A DNA stretch of 64,000 nucleotides, taken from NCBI GenBank assembly GCA_964554105.1, contig CAZKNF010000011.1, positions 1 through 64,000 of the forward strand. The letters are read 5' to 3'. Both the position numbers and the translations under genes were made by a program. Below, in pieces: positions 47,985-57,161 of the stretch (positions within the stretch are counted from its first letter, which is position 1; every line of letters starts with the position of its first letter). Below the pieces are notes generated by a model that saw nothing but the letters and a program-made list of their open reading frames with translations, did not search any database and was not told where the DNA came from. The stretch is from CAZKNF01 sp964554105 (GTDB taxonomy: Bacteria; Bacteroidota; Rhodothermia; Rhodothermales; VXPQ01).

Positions 47985-48998
47985 TCACAAACCGACTCGC
48001 AGTGTGAAGCGGTGGGCGTCGTTCAGCAGGTCCATCTGCGTGAAGGCATAGTCGACGGCCACGGCATAGCCTGAGATCTCGTACTGCAGGCCGCCGCCCA
48101 GTGACGCGCCTTCGATTGATGTCTTGATCGGGTCGCGATCAGCCGTACCACCATCTTCGATGCCGCTGTAATTGAATTTATAGCCGGCCCGGAGAAAAAG
48201 TAGATCATAGAACGAAAGCTCGCCGCCGCCGATGAACAGCTGGTCCGCATCGAGCGGCTTCGCCGTATCGATCGCCAGCATAAGACGCGTGTGCTCGGTG
48301 CTGACGGGATAGATGGACGTGCCGATCGAGAACGTGAGCGGAAGCGGATTACTCTGGTTGTAGAATTTTATCGGGCTGCCCAGATTGCTCAACCGCGCCG
48401 ACACCCGCCATCCTGCAATGCCGATGTTATACACCGAACCGAAATCGAACGCGACGGCCGTCGCGGACACGTCGTCGATGGACTCGTTGATCACCTTCAC
48501 TGTCGTGCCGAGGGCGAGCCGGTCGAAGAAGTACCGGGCAAACGAGGCGCTGACGGCGAGGTCCTGGTAGTCGAACGTGCTCGACGTCTCCGTGTCCGTT
48601 ACCAGATCCTGTAGGATGGGGTCGGTGTAGCCGTTCTCGCGGTTCGCGGGAATGTCGGATACGCCGAAGACCTGGACTCCCAATGTCACGGTACCGGTGC
48701 CTCCCATATTATAGCCGACCGCCGCGCCCGTGTAGCTCAGGTCTGCGATCCAATCGTTGTAGGAGAACGCAGCACTCAGGCGCTGATCCGGCGCGAGCGC
48801 CGTGCCCGCTGGATTCCAGAAGATCTGGTTGGCACTGTTCTGAATTGTGGTCGCCGCCGAGCCGAGCGCAGCCTCACGTGCCCCCACCCCGATCTCCAGG
48901 AAGGCAGCCCCCGTGCGTCCGGCTTTGCGCTGCGCCAGCGCGTCCGTGGCCACAATGGCGAGCAGTAACGGAATGATCAGGAATAGCTTTTCTTTCAT
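47985..48998 (-). CDS. PorV/PorQ-family outer-membrane beta-barrel protein
   Basis: A 337-residue secreted protein with a signal peptide (cleavage near A-L-A-Q), the family's opening A-F-L-E-I-G-V-G-A-R-E-A-A-L-G-S-A, N-P-A-G-T-A-L and alternating amphipathic strands ending in an aromatic/hydrophobic terminal strand (R-F-T-L-R-V-G-L). PorV shuttles T9SS cargo to the sortase. Here it directly follows the gene for a T9SS cargo protein and the TonB receptor, suggesting a dedicated export or surface-assembly role. AGAGGA precedes its ATG. Confidence 0.88.
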   Translation of the reverse strand: MKEKLFLIIPLLLAIVATDALAQRKAGRTGAAFLEIGVGAREAALGSAATTIQNSANQIFWNPAGTALAPDQRLSAAFSYNDWIADLSYTGAAVGYNMGGTGTVTLGVQVFGVSDIPANRENGYTDPILQDLVTDTETSSTFDYQDLAVSASFARYFFDRLALGTTVKVINESIDDVSATAVAFDFGSVYNIGIAGWRVSARLSNLGSPIKFYNQSNPLPLTFSIGTSIYPVSTEHTRLMLAIDTAKPLDADQLFIGGGELSFYDLLFLRAGYKFNYSGIEDGGTADRDPIKTSIEGASLGGGLQYEISGYAVAVDYAFTQMDLLNDAHRFTLRVGL

Positions 48999-49068
48999 AA
49001 TGTCCTCTCGGATTTCAAGGTCCAGGACCGGTCAAAGTGAGCAATGAATGGGGAGACTTCAGCAGCCC

Positions 49069-51759
49069 TCATCGAAGGATCGCGAAGTGGCCGACTACTT
49101 CTCTTCCGTCGTACGAAACATGGTATATGTAGAGCCCGCTGGAGACCTCGACTCCGTCCTTCGAAAACATATCCCATACGAATCTGCCGTCGCTCGCGTC
49201 CTCGACGGATTCCTGCAGCATTATTTGCCCGGACACATCCATGATCGTGATGGTGAAGTCGGACGGCAGATTGAGAAAGCTGAGATTGTGGCTCGACGGG
49301 TTCGTCCGCACATCGTTGAGACCCGTGATCTTATAGGGATTCGGCGAAACCGTAATGAGCCGCTCCACGTCATCCGCATCCGCGACGGGTGGCGTCACGG
49401 TAAAGGACGTCCCGATGTTCTTGAATGCGAGCGTCCCTTCATCCGGGTAGTTCTCGTTCTGGTAGGCAAATGGATACGTGCCGCTCCAGGGCGTGTCGAG
49501 TCCGATCGTTCCGACCGGAGCCTCCGGAGAGTTGCGCCCGTTGCGATTAATCACTCCCGACGACTCGAGGTGGCCTGCCGTCACAGGACCCTGCGGACCC
49601 GTCCAGCTGCCATCCTCCTTGTACGCCGAGACGTAGTACCAGTACGTGAAGCCGGTGATGGCATTTACATCCTCGAATTCATAATCATACGGACCGGATG
49701 CCGCACCGTACTGACCGAGCTCACTCGCAGGAATGTTCTCGATGAGATCGTAGGTGCCCCATTCCTCGGGCTGGTATGTTCCGGCGACATCCGACCCTGA
49801 GAACGCAAATTCCGCAGCATCGAAGTATGGATTGATCGGATCGAGAAAGGCATCGGTGCCCGTTTCAGGGTCATGCTGGTGGTGGAATTGGTCAACCAGA
49901 CGCATGCCTTCTTCGAGGTAATCACGCCGGCGGTACTGGGCGGCGCGCCAGATCTTGTAGCCGTCCACCTCGGAATCGAGATTCTGGACGTCCGTCCACC
50001 GAACGACGGCCGTTCCGTCGACGGTGCTCTGCACCTGCACTTCGGGTGCCGGTGGGGCCGGCAGTTCGCTGCGAATATCCCAGCCACGCTCCCAGGCCCA
50101 TTCCGCGGCGTCCATCGCATCCTCGACGCCGTCGAATCGAAATCCTGCTGCCGCTACGAAGACGAACGTGATCGACTCGTCAACGTCGAGGCTAAAAGGT
50201 CCGACGCCGGTCTTGTTGCTTTCACCGAAGGTCCATTCGCGCGTGTAGCCGATGGCATCGTAAAAGTCGGCATCCGACGGGCTCTCGTTGCCGACGAGCG
50301 TCGGATTCCAGCCGGGCTCCCAGACCGGTTGCTGAATGCCGGTTTCCTTGCCCTCGTCTTCAGAGGCGTACTTGAAATCTCCGTGCGGGCGCTCGGGACT
50401 GCCCTGCGCGACGAAGGTCGTTACGTCGTCCGCCGTTCCGGAAGCGAAGAACCGAGAGTTCGGGGCAAGATCGACCGGACGCGTACCACCGTCCGCCGTA
50501 CGGCCGTAGTCCTCGTACCAGGTTGCCGTCGCAGCTCGAAATTCTTTCGCCGAATCGTTGTAACGATAGGTGACGAGCTGGGACTGGAAGGTGTGCGACG
50601 TGTACCAGCCGCGCTCGGGGCCTTCGCCGATCGGGTGCGTGTCGAAGAGGGTTTGCTTGTCCGGCGAGGCCGCATTGATGCTCCCGAGATTCGCATAGCT
50701 CCCGTTGAAGTCCTCGATGCTGCCCTGCTTCACACCCATCCAGCGCCACGCGTTCCAGATGTCGGTGTATCCGTCCTTGTTGGTGTAATTATTGACGCCG
50801 AAGTCGCGTTCTCCCGGGGGCGGAACGGACCGTCCACCGGTGCGGCCCGGCGGCACATTGGCGAACCACGCGAGCATGTCGTGAGGCACGCCGTCCTCGT
50901 CAGGAGCACCTACATAGCCGAACGTACGGCCGGCGCCGAACTTGCTGCCGCCGTCGGTTCCGCCGAGTCGACGGCCGTTAAAGCTGATCTTGACAGCCGG
51001 CGCGGTCTCACCCTGCAGCGAGGCGGTGACGGCGTCTATCGCGTTGCCGGTAGCCTCGAGATCGCCGTCGCCGTCGCTATCGACTTCGCCCGTGTTCGTC
51101 ATCGTGACCTCCATCACGACGAAGTCGTTCATGTTCTGCTCGTTCGACGTGAACTGGTGGGCACGAAGCTTGAAGTCGATGCCCGCGGTCGACGGCCAGC
51201 CTGCTTCGTATACCAGATGTGTGCGGCTCTCGTCCGTGTACCGAGCCTCGCGCTGGTAATCACGAGCCGGGTCGCCCGCCCCGGCGACGTTCGGGCCGTA
51301 GGTGGCGGTCATGAACCGGCTATCCTTCCCCTCATCGATATCGTAAATCGGGTTGCCTTCTACGTATCCGGCCCATCCATCCGACTTAAAGACAGGGAAG
51401 CCGAATTTGCGGGCATTCCGAAACAGATTGATGACCCGGTACCCTGCCGGCCACATGCCGCCGGGGTTGTTGTGGGTGGCGTCATTCGAGCCCATGTGCA
51501 TGTAGCTCGTCATGCCGATCCCACGGAAGGAGTTGTTGAGGAGGTTGTCCTCATTGGTATTCAGAGGCTTGACCGTCTCCCACAGGTCCCCGGCGACCAT
51601 ATACCCGTCGCCGGGTGTGTACTGCCTGAACGTGTTGTACTCGAGGAGACTGGACGGCGTGTCGCCGCTCTGGGCCGCGGCCGAATCGACCATGGCGCCG
51701 AAAATCACCGTGACGCCGAAGATCGCGAGCAGGCAGTAGGTGATGGATCCTTTATTCAT
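49069..51759 (-). CDS. Large T9SS-sorted surface protein, candidate SusD replacement
   Basis: An 896-residue protein with a signal peptide (cleavage near A-A-A-Q, about residue 30), a large unrecognised central region rich in Asn, Gly, Tyr and Trp, a fibronectin-III-like section around residues 570-740 (EVQVQSTVDGTAVVRWTD, TYWYYVSAY), and a T9SS type A sorting domain from about residue 800 (VSPNPYK to the C-terminal FAILR). It is encoded 44 bp after the TonB receptor and 70 bp before the PorV-like gene. The position next to the receptor is where SusD would be expected, so it probably binds the polysaccharide at the surface. The family is not recognised. Confidence 0.8.
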   Translation of the reverse strand: MNKGSITYCLLAIFGVTVIFGAMVDSAAAQSGDTPSSLLEYNTFRQYTPGDGYMVAGDLWETVKPLNTNEDNLLNNSFRGIGMTSYMHMGSNDATHNNPGGMWPAGYRVINLFRNARKFGFPVFKSDGWAGYVEGNPIYDIDEGKDSRFMTATYGPNVAGAGDPARDYQREARYTDESRTHLVYEAGWPSTAGIDFKLRAHQFTSNEQNMNDFVVMEVTMTNTGEVDSDGDGDLEATGNAIDAVTASLQGETAPAVKISFNGRRLGGTDGGSKFGAGRTFGYVGAPDEDGVPHDMLAWFANVPPGRTGGRSVPPPGERDFGVNNYTNKDGYTDIWNAWRWMGVKQGSIEDFNGSYANLGSINAASPDKQTLFDTHPIGEGPERGWYTSHTFQSQLVTYRYNDSAKEFRAATATWYEDYGRTADGGTRPVDLAPNSRFFASGTADDVTTFVAQGSPERPHGDFKYASEDEGKETGIQQPVWEPGWNPTLVGNESPSDADFYDAIGYTREWTFGESNKTGVGPFSLDVDESITFVFVAAAGFRFDGVEDAMDAAEWAWERGWDIRSELPAPPAPEVQVQSTVDGTAVVRWTDVQNLDSEVDGYKIWRAAQYRRRDYLEEGMRLVDQFHHQHDPETGTDAFLDPINPYFDAAEFAFSGSDVAGTYQPEEWGTYDLIENIPASELGQYGAASGPYDYEFEDVNAITGFTYWYYVSAYKEDGSWTGPQGPVTAGHLESSGVINRNGRNSPEAPVGTIGLDTPWSGTYPFAYQNENYPDEGTLAFKNIGTSFTVTPPVADADDVERLITVSPNPYKITGLNDVRTNPSSHNLSFLNLPSDFTITIMDVSGQIMLQESVEDASDGRFVWDMFSKDGVEVSSGLYIYHVSYDGREVVGHFAILR

Positions 51760-51803
51760 GGTACAAGAGGTTTGATGACCGAAAAGAGGAGTTCACCTTG
51801 AAA

Positions 51804-54776
51804 TTAGAAGCGCAGGCGAGCGCCGAAGTACACGTTTCGCGCCACTCCGTACAGTGCCGAGCCGTCGCGCTGGATAAGGCGGCTGCCGGGACTTCCGGTA
51901 CGCTCGAAAATCTCCGGCTCGTCCGACTGCGGGTTGGAGTTGAATGCGATGATATTGTCGTGGTCCAGCAAATTGATGATGTCGACGAACACATCGACGC
52001 CCGAGCGCTCGAAGAAGAAGAACCGTTTTTCGAGGCGGAGATCGATCTGATGGTTCGTCGGACCGGTGAGCAGCTCGCGATCGCGCGGATCGGCATCGAT
52101 CTGCTTGCGATAGAGGAAGCCGCTCTCGAGGCTGCCGGTCAAGCCGACGGAAATGTCGTATGGCAGCGCAGCGACGGATCGGAGCACGACACGGTGCCGC
52201 CGGTCGTAGCCGCCGGTGAGCGTTGAGCTTCCACCGCGCACGTTCAACGGAAAGTGCGTAAGGTCATCCGCGACGTCGAACGGAAGCTGCGTCATGGGGT
52301 TGTCCGGGTCGTTGTCCGCAAAGGACGGGCTTCCGGCCACAGGATCGGCCTGTTCGACCGACGAGTAGGTGTAGGAAGCCGTGACGCCGAGATTGAAGTC
52401 CGGCGCGATATCCAGTGGCGCACGACGCAGCACGAGCTCGATACCGCGGGCATCTGCATAGCCGAAGCTCGTCGAGAAGACGTGCCGCGCACCCACGAGG
52501 GTGGGCTCATCTTCCGGATTGCGATTTGTCGCCGTGAAGCCGACTCGGCCGTAATTGTCGATGCTGCGCATGTACGCATTCACGTCAGCGCCCCAGCCGG
52601 CGGAGAACTCCCACTGCAGGCCGAGCTCGTAGTTGTTCGAGGTGATCGGATCCTGATTGGGGTCCTGGTACTGGAAGAATACGTTGTTGGAATGGTTGCC
52701 GTCGTACCATTCGTACAGCTGCGTAAAGGGCGGCAGCTGCTGGTTTCTAGCGTACGAAAAGTACATGGCCGCGCTGGATCCGATCGGATGTGAAACCCCG
52801 ATTCGCGGATTCAAGAACAGATCCGTCGGCACCGATTCCCCGCGATTAAAGAAATTTCGCGCCAGAGGACGTCCGTCGACCTGCACCGTGTCGCGTACGA
52901 AGGGATAGAAGTGATCCACGATCTCGTCCATGTCGCGGTTGACGAATTCGGCACGCAGACCAAGGTTTACGACGAGGCCCGCGTACTCCATTCGATCCGA
53001 AACGTGGAGGGCTATCTCCCACGGATTCCGGACCCAGTCGTTGTGCACGAACGGCTCCACGGCTCCGTTCAACTTCGCACCATCCGTGTCGATTCCGTAC
53101 ACCTGATCGTAATCGAACTGCCGAAGCTTGACGTCCACGCCTGCCTGGATCAGGTGATTGAACGTCACCTGGCTCGTGTAATCGAGGCGCAGGCCGTTGA
53201 GCGTACTCGTCACGTCCTCGGAATAGGGCAGCGGCTGAGCGGTGCGAAGACGCGTTCCACCCGGCTCCGAAATGCCCGTGATGTCGGCATACGCATTGGC
53301 GATGTTCGTCGCGAACATCTTGCCTTCTTCGCCGACTCCGATGTACTGATCGATGACATCGGGATCCGTGAAGTCGAGAAAGTCGCCGTCTTCGCCCGGA
53401 TCGGTAAATCCATTGCCGTCGTCATCGACATATCCGTACCGCGTGCGCTTCATAGTGCGATAGGCTTGCGCCGACACGAAGGAATTTGCCGAGAGGACCT
53501 GCCGCCACTGCAGCGAACCCAGGTAGCTGGCGCCGTCATCCTGCGCTACGCCTTCCAGGTAATACCGCCAGAAGTCGTGGTAATTACGGTTATTCCAGCC
53601 GCCCCACAGGCCGCGGTCTTCGACGATGCCGAGGGCCGTGATGCGGGAGTTTTCGGAGACCGTGTACGACGTCTTCAACGTACCGCCAATACGCTTCGTG
53701 AAGTTGTTAGGCTGGAATCCATTCGTCTGAAACCACTGCCCGCCGGCGATGAAATTCCAGTTGTCGGTGATCGCACCGCCAGCCGAGGCGCGGAAATCGA
53801 CCTCCGGATCGTTGGCGAACTCGTACCTGTTTTCGGTCCAATCGAAGAGCTCGCCCCTATCCTGCGTATCAGGATCGGAGAGCAGCTGGTCGCGCAAGTC
53901 CATGTAATCCTGCACCTGATCATCGGGATAAAAGGTCAGCGAATCCGGACCCGGGACGTTGATCTGAGGCGAAACGCGGGCAGTGATCGAGCCGGTAATA
54001 GGCCCTCGCCCCTCCTGGAGCGTTACGGCGACGACACCGCCGGATCCGGACGTATAGCTGGCATCCGTCGCGCCGGTATTCACCGTCACCTCCGAGATGA
54101 GCTCCGGGCTCAGCGTGAAGAGGCTCGCGTCCGTCTTGTCGGCGCGGTTGGTGTTGTTGTAGACCAGTCCCCCATAGCCTCCGGCATTGTTCGACGTTGG
54201 CGTAAGCTCGTAAAAGGCATCGGTGATGTCGATCCCTTCGAGCACGGTCTTCGCTTCATACCGCCGGCTGCCCCGCAGGAAGCCCTTATAGGAATTGGAG
54301 GTACGATCGATGACGTCCCGAAGGCTCGTCACCGGAAGCCGGTCCATCTCCTCGCCGGTCACCATCGCGCGGGACGTGGTCTGATTGACGTCCACGACCG
54401 GCCGTGCCGCCTCGATGAGGACTTCGTCGCCCTCGATAACCTCGGGGCTCAACTCTGCATCCACCGTGGTGGTACGGTCCGAGGTGACGCGGATGCCTTC
54501 GAACACCTGCGTCGCGAAGCCGACGAACGAGAAACGCACGTCGTAGAGATCCGGACTCAGTCCGATAATCGTGTATCGGCCCTCCGAATCTGTTGATGTG
54601 CCCAGGTTCGTTCCCTGGAGTACGACGGTGGCGCCGGGAATCGGCTCACCGGTGTCCGCCTCTGTAACCGTGCCGGCTAATTTTCCTGTCTGGGCCCAGG
54701 CTGTGCCCGAAACAGATTGCAGCAGCAGGCAAACAAGCAATGCGAGACATGGGATGGTAACGGTCTGGCGTCCCAT
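51804..54776 (-). CDS. TonB-dependent outer-membrane receptor with carboxypeptidase-regulatory-like domain
   Basis: A 990-residue receptor. The start at 54776 (MGRQTV) has GAGAAGG about 5 nt upstream. After the signal peptide (cleavage near A-W-A-Q) comes a CarboxypepD_reg-like domain (about 30-110: GKLAGTVTEADTGEPIPGA), the plug (about 115-240) and a roughly 700-residue 22-strand barrel ending in a terminal aromatic residue (G-A-R-L-R-F). It imports large oligosaccharides across the outer membrane using TonB energy. It resembles the single-chain receptors of Rhodothermota/Balneolota rather than SusC, since no SusD gene follows and the TonB box is not obvious. It is encoded 89 bp after the IclR gene. 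Confidence 0.93.
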   Translation of the reverse strand: MGRQTVTIPCLALLVCLLLQSVSGTAWAQTGKLAGTVTEADTGEPIPGATVVLQGTNLGTSTDSEGRYTIIGLSPDLYDVRFSFVGFATQVFEGIRVTSDRTTTVDAELSPEVIEGDEVLIEAARPVVDVNQTTSRAMVTGEEMDRLPVTSLRDVIDRTSNSYKGFLRGSRRYEAKTVLEGIDITDAFYELTPTSNNAGGYGGLVYNNTNRADKTDASLFTLSPELISEVTVNTGATDASYTSGSGGVVAVTLQEGRGPITGSITARVSPQINVPGPDSLTFYPDDQVQDYMDLRDQLLSDPDTQDRGELFDWTENRYEFANDPEVDFRASAGGAITDNWNFIAGGQWFQTNGFQPNNFTKRIGGTLKTSYTVSENSRITALGIVEDRGLWGGWNNRNYHDFWRYYLEGVAQDDGASYLGSLQWRQVLSANSFVSAQAYRTMKRTRYGYVDDDGNGFTDPGEDGDFLDFTDPDVIDQYIGVGEEGKMFATNIANAYADITGISEPGGTRLRTAQPLPYSEDVTSTLNGLRLDYTSQVTFNHLIQAGVDVKLRQFDYDQVYGIDTDGAKLNGAVEPFVHNDWVRNPWEIALHVSDRMEYAGLVVNLGLRAEFVNRDMDEIVDHFYPFVRDTVQVDGRPLARNFFNRGESVPTDLFLNPRIGVSHPIGSSAAMYFSYARNQQLPPFTQLYEWYDGNHSNNVFFQYQDPNQDPITSNNYELGLQWEFSAGWGADVNAYMRSIDNYGRVGFTATNRNPEDEPTLVGARHVFSTSFGYADARGIELVLRRAPLDIAPDFNLGVTASYTYSSVEQADPVAGSPSFADNDPDNPMTQLPFDVADDLTHFPLNVRGGSSTLTGGYDRRHRVVLRSVAALPYDISVGLTGSLESGFLYRKQIDADPRDRELLTGPTNHQIDLRLEKRFFFFERSGVDVFVDIINLLDHDNIIAFNSNPQSDEPEIFERTGSPGSRLIQRDGSALYGVARNVYFGARLRF

Positions 54777-54865
54777 ATGGCCTTCTCTCTGATCAGGTGA
54801 ACGTTGCACAATGAATTCGGTCTATGTCGGATGATGTCGATCTCGCCGGCATCGCCGGCAGGCAA

Positions 54866-55684
54866 TCATTCCGACGTCGCGGTGGTCAATTGATGGTGGG
54901 TGGCGCTGCCGTCGCGGTCGGCGAGAAATCCCATCGATCGTGAGACTTCTCCTACCGCTTCCTGGATCATGCCCGCAACACTGCGGACGCGATCGGCGTT
55001 AGCCTGCGAAGTCAGCATCGCAACGGTCAAGGACGCCCGGGGATAGTGGGTGTGATCGAAGATCGGTGCCGAGATGCAGAGCAACTCGCTGTTGTATTCC
55101 CCGTCGACGACGGCATAGCCGTTGTCCCGAATCTCCGTCAATCTATGCTTCAAAGTCGCTCGGTCGATAACAGTGGCCTCGTTGTAGGCCTGTAATCCGT
55201 GTTCGTCCCAGATCCCATCCACCTCCTCTTCCGGTAAAAACGCCAGTACAGCCATTCCCGTCGCCGTACAATGCGCGGGCACCCGTTGCCCCAGATTTTT
55301 GACGATGGTGATGGATTTCGGACTCTCCACACGGCGGAGATAGATGATCTCACCATCCTCCAGCGTGCCCAGGAAAACGGTTTCACCGCACCTGTCAGCA
55401 AGTGCTTCCATGTGGCGCGACGCGGTCGGATACAGATCGGATTGATCGAGAAATCGGTTTCCCAGCTCCCAGAGCCGAGACCCTAACCGGTAGACCCGTT
55501 CCTTTTCGTGCCACGTAACGCAGTGGCGTTTTTGCAGAGTCACGAGTATGCGAAACAAGGTGCTCTTTGGAATCTCCGACATCCGGCCGAGTTCGGCCAA
55601 CGGTAGCCCTCGCGGGGCGTCAGATAAAAACTCGAGCACGCTGATCGCCCGGTCCAGCGAGGGAATAACGTACCGCTCGTTCAT
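54866..55684 (-). CDS. IclR-family transcriptional regulator
   Basis: A 272-residue regulator with an N-terminal winged helix-turn-helix (about 5-60, recognition helix in E-I-P-K-S-T-L-F-R-I-L) and a C-terminal IclR effector domain (about 75-255) with the family's C-T-A-T-G-M-A-V-L and a small-molecule pocket region. IclR proteins commonly sense sugar acids or aromatic acids, so an unsaturated uronate or rhamnose breakdown product is a likely inducer. It is divergent from a sugar-binding lipoprotein gene and co-directional with the whole operon. A 14-bp palindrome overlaps its start codon, suggesting autoregulation. Confidence 0.92.
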   Translation of the reverse strand: MNERYVIPSLDRAISVLEFLSDAPRGLPLAELGRMSEIPKSTLFRILVTLQKRHCVTWHEKERVYRLGSRLWELGNRFLDQSDLYPTASRHMEALADRCGETVFLGTLEDGEIIYLRRVESPKSITIVKNLGQRVPAHCTATGMAVLAFLPEEEVDGIWDEHGLQAYNEATVIDRATLKHRLTEIRDNGYAVVDGEYNSELLCISAPIFDHTHYPRASLTVAMLTSQANADRVRSVAGMIQEAVGEVSRSMGFLADRDGSATHHQLTTATSE

Positions 55685-55697
55685 TTCATATGTGAAA
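55684..55697. promoter_or_regulatory. Candidate IclR operator at its own start codon
   Basis: The 14-mer TTTCATATGTGAAA is palindromic at six of seven positions and overlaps the IclR start codon (55682-55684). A closely related 14-mer lies at 61393-61406. The AT-rich TTTC-N6-GAAA form matches the general shape of IclR-family sites. A weaker half-match (GTTTTCCATATAAAC) lies at 55702-55716. Binding is inference. Confidence 0.5.
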
Positions 55698-55778
55698 CGA
55701 TGTTTTCCATATAAACACCTTACCGTACATTGATGTAATAGTCAAGATACTTTTAAGTCTCAAGTCCGAATTTTTAGC

Positions 55779-57061
55779 ATGCCGATCCTATCCACAACAA
55801 CTACGAGACCGTTGGATTTTCTGGGATTCGTCAAGCGTTTGCTGATCGTCGCCCTGCTGGTGCCCATCTTTGCTTCGTGCCGGAGCGACGGTGAGACGGT
55901 ATCCGGCGAAAGACAGCCGCTGCGCGTCTTCTTCCTCCTGATCAGTACGAAGCAAGTCGAGTTCTACCAGTGGGCCGAACAGCAATTCGAAGCCTTGAAC
56001 CCGGACGTCGATGTCATATTCGAACAGTTTCCGGGGACCTCTTTGAAGGATTATGAGATCAAGATCCGGCTGCAGTACGCCAGCGGCAGTCCGCCCGATG
56101 TCTGGTACTTTCGCGAAAATGAGCTCGCCGAGTTCGTCAACCTCGGACTGCTGGATCCGGCGCCGCCCTATATCGAGCGGATCGTTCAGGAGAACAGCTT
56201 GAACGAGATGATCCGGCAGGCTCCATATTTTGACGGCGTCTGCTACGGCATCGCTCACAATGCCGCATGGCAGGCTCTGTACTACAACAAAGATATGTTT
56301 CGCGAGGCCGGCCTGGATCCCGAGCGCCCGCCGGAGACCTGGGACGAGCTGCTGGAGTACGCCGAGCTGCTGACGGAGCGGCGCGGCGACGGCAGCGTGG
56401 AGCGGGCCGGAATCTCCCTGCGCAAGACCGGCTACAGCCCCGGTGTCGCGGAGAAATGGCTGACGTTCTTCTACTCAGCCGGCGGCACACCTTTCAATGC
56501 ATCTGGCAGTGAGAGTCTGTTCGATTCCGATGCCGGCCGTGCGGCGACCGAATTCTACGACGAGGTGTTCAGGCGCAAGCTGGATTCGGTCGAGCACGAA
56601 GGGGATCAGCAGGGCTTCGGCCAGGAGCGCGTCGCGATGTTCATCCGCGAGCTGCATGTGGTCGACTGGATGCACACGAACTACCCGGACGTCAACTTCG
56701 GCGTCGCGAAAATACCCGTCCTCGATACGTCGATGACGTCATACTCTTCCGGTGGCTCATATCCGTTCGTCGTGAGCAGTGAATCCAAAGTCAAAGACAC
56801 CGCCTGGCGATTCATCGAGTTTCTGATGAGCGACGGACCGTACGAGAAGTACATGCAGACGCTCAACGAGCTGCCGATGCTGAAGTCGGTGGCCGAGCTG
56901 CCGGAGTTTTCAGGCGATCCGTTCGTGCGGACGTTCCTCGAGCAGCCGGTCTATATCCCTCCTAAATTCCCTCACGACAAGCGTTCGCTCGCCATCCTCG
57001 GCTCGTACGTCGAGCGTCTCTCCTACGGGCATCTCACTCCGGAGGAGATGCTCGAGCGGGC
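55779..57061 (+). CDS. Second sugar-binding lipoprotein, 3' end lost in a gap
   Basis: At least 427 residues of an ABC transporter substrate-binding protein with a lipobox F-A-S-C, clearly paralogous to the protein encoded at 41787 (shared stretches include LLISTKQVEFYQWAE-like, YNKDMFREAGLDPERPPETW, GDQQGFGQERVAMF and the terminal EEMLERA). By that alignment only about 20-30 residues are missing at the gap. No permease genes follow on the near side, so it may share the permeases of the main operon or have its own inside the gap. It is divergently transcribed from the IclR gene. Confidence 0.9.
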
Positions 57062-57161
57062 NNNNNNNNNNNNNNNNNNNNNNNNNNNNNNNNNNNNNNN
57101 NNNNNNNNNNNNNNNNNNNNNNNNNNNNNNNNNNNNNNNNNNNNNNNNNNNNNNNNNNNNN
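57062..57161. other. Scaffold gap (100 N) between convergent genes
   Basis: Exactly 100 undetermined bases truncate the 3' ends of both the binding-protein gene (+) and the heparinase-like lyase gene (-). The true gap could be larger and could contain further genes. Confidence 0.95.

Noticed and set aside
49873..51801. A 642-codon open frame on the plus strand opposite the T9SS surface protein
   Set aside because: The T9SS protein has a signal peptide and sorting domain in the other direction. The antisense translation has neither domain nor ribosome-binding site.
54845..54859. GCCGGC-ATC-GCCGGC hairpin after the IclR stop as a terminator
   Set aside because: The loop is only 3 nt, no T-run follows on the minus strand, and the TonB gene lies just downstream, so read-through from IclR seems as likely.
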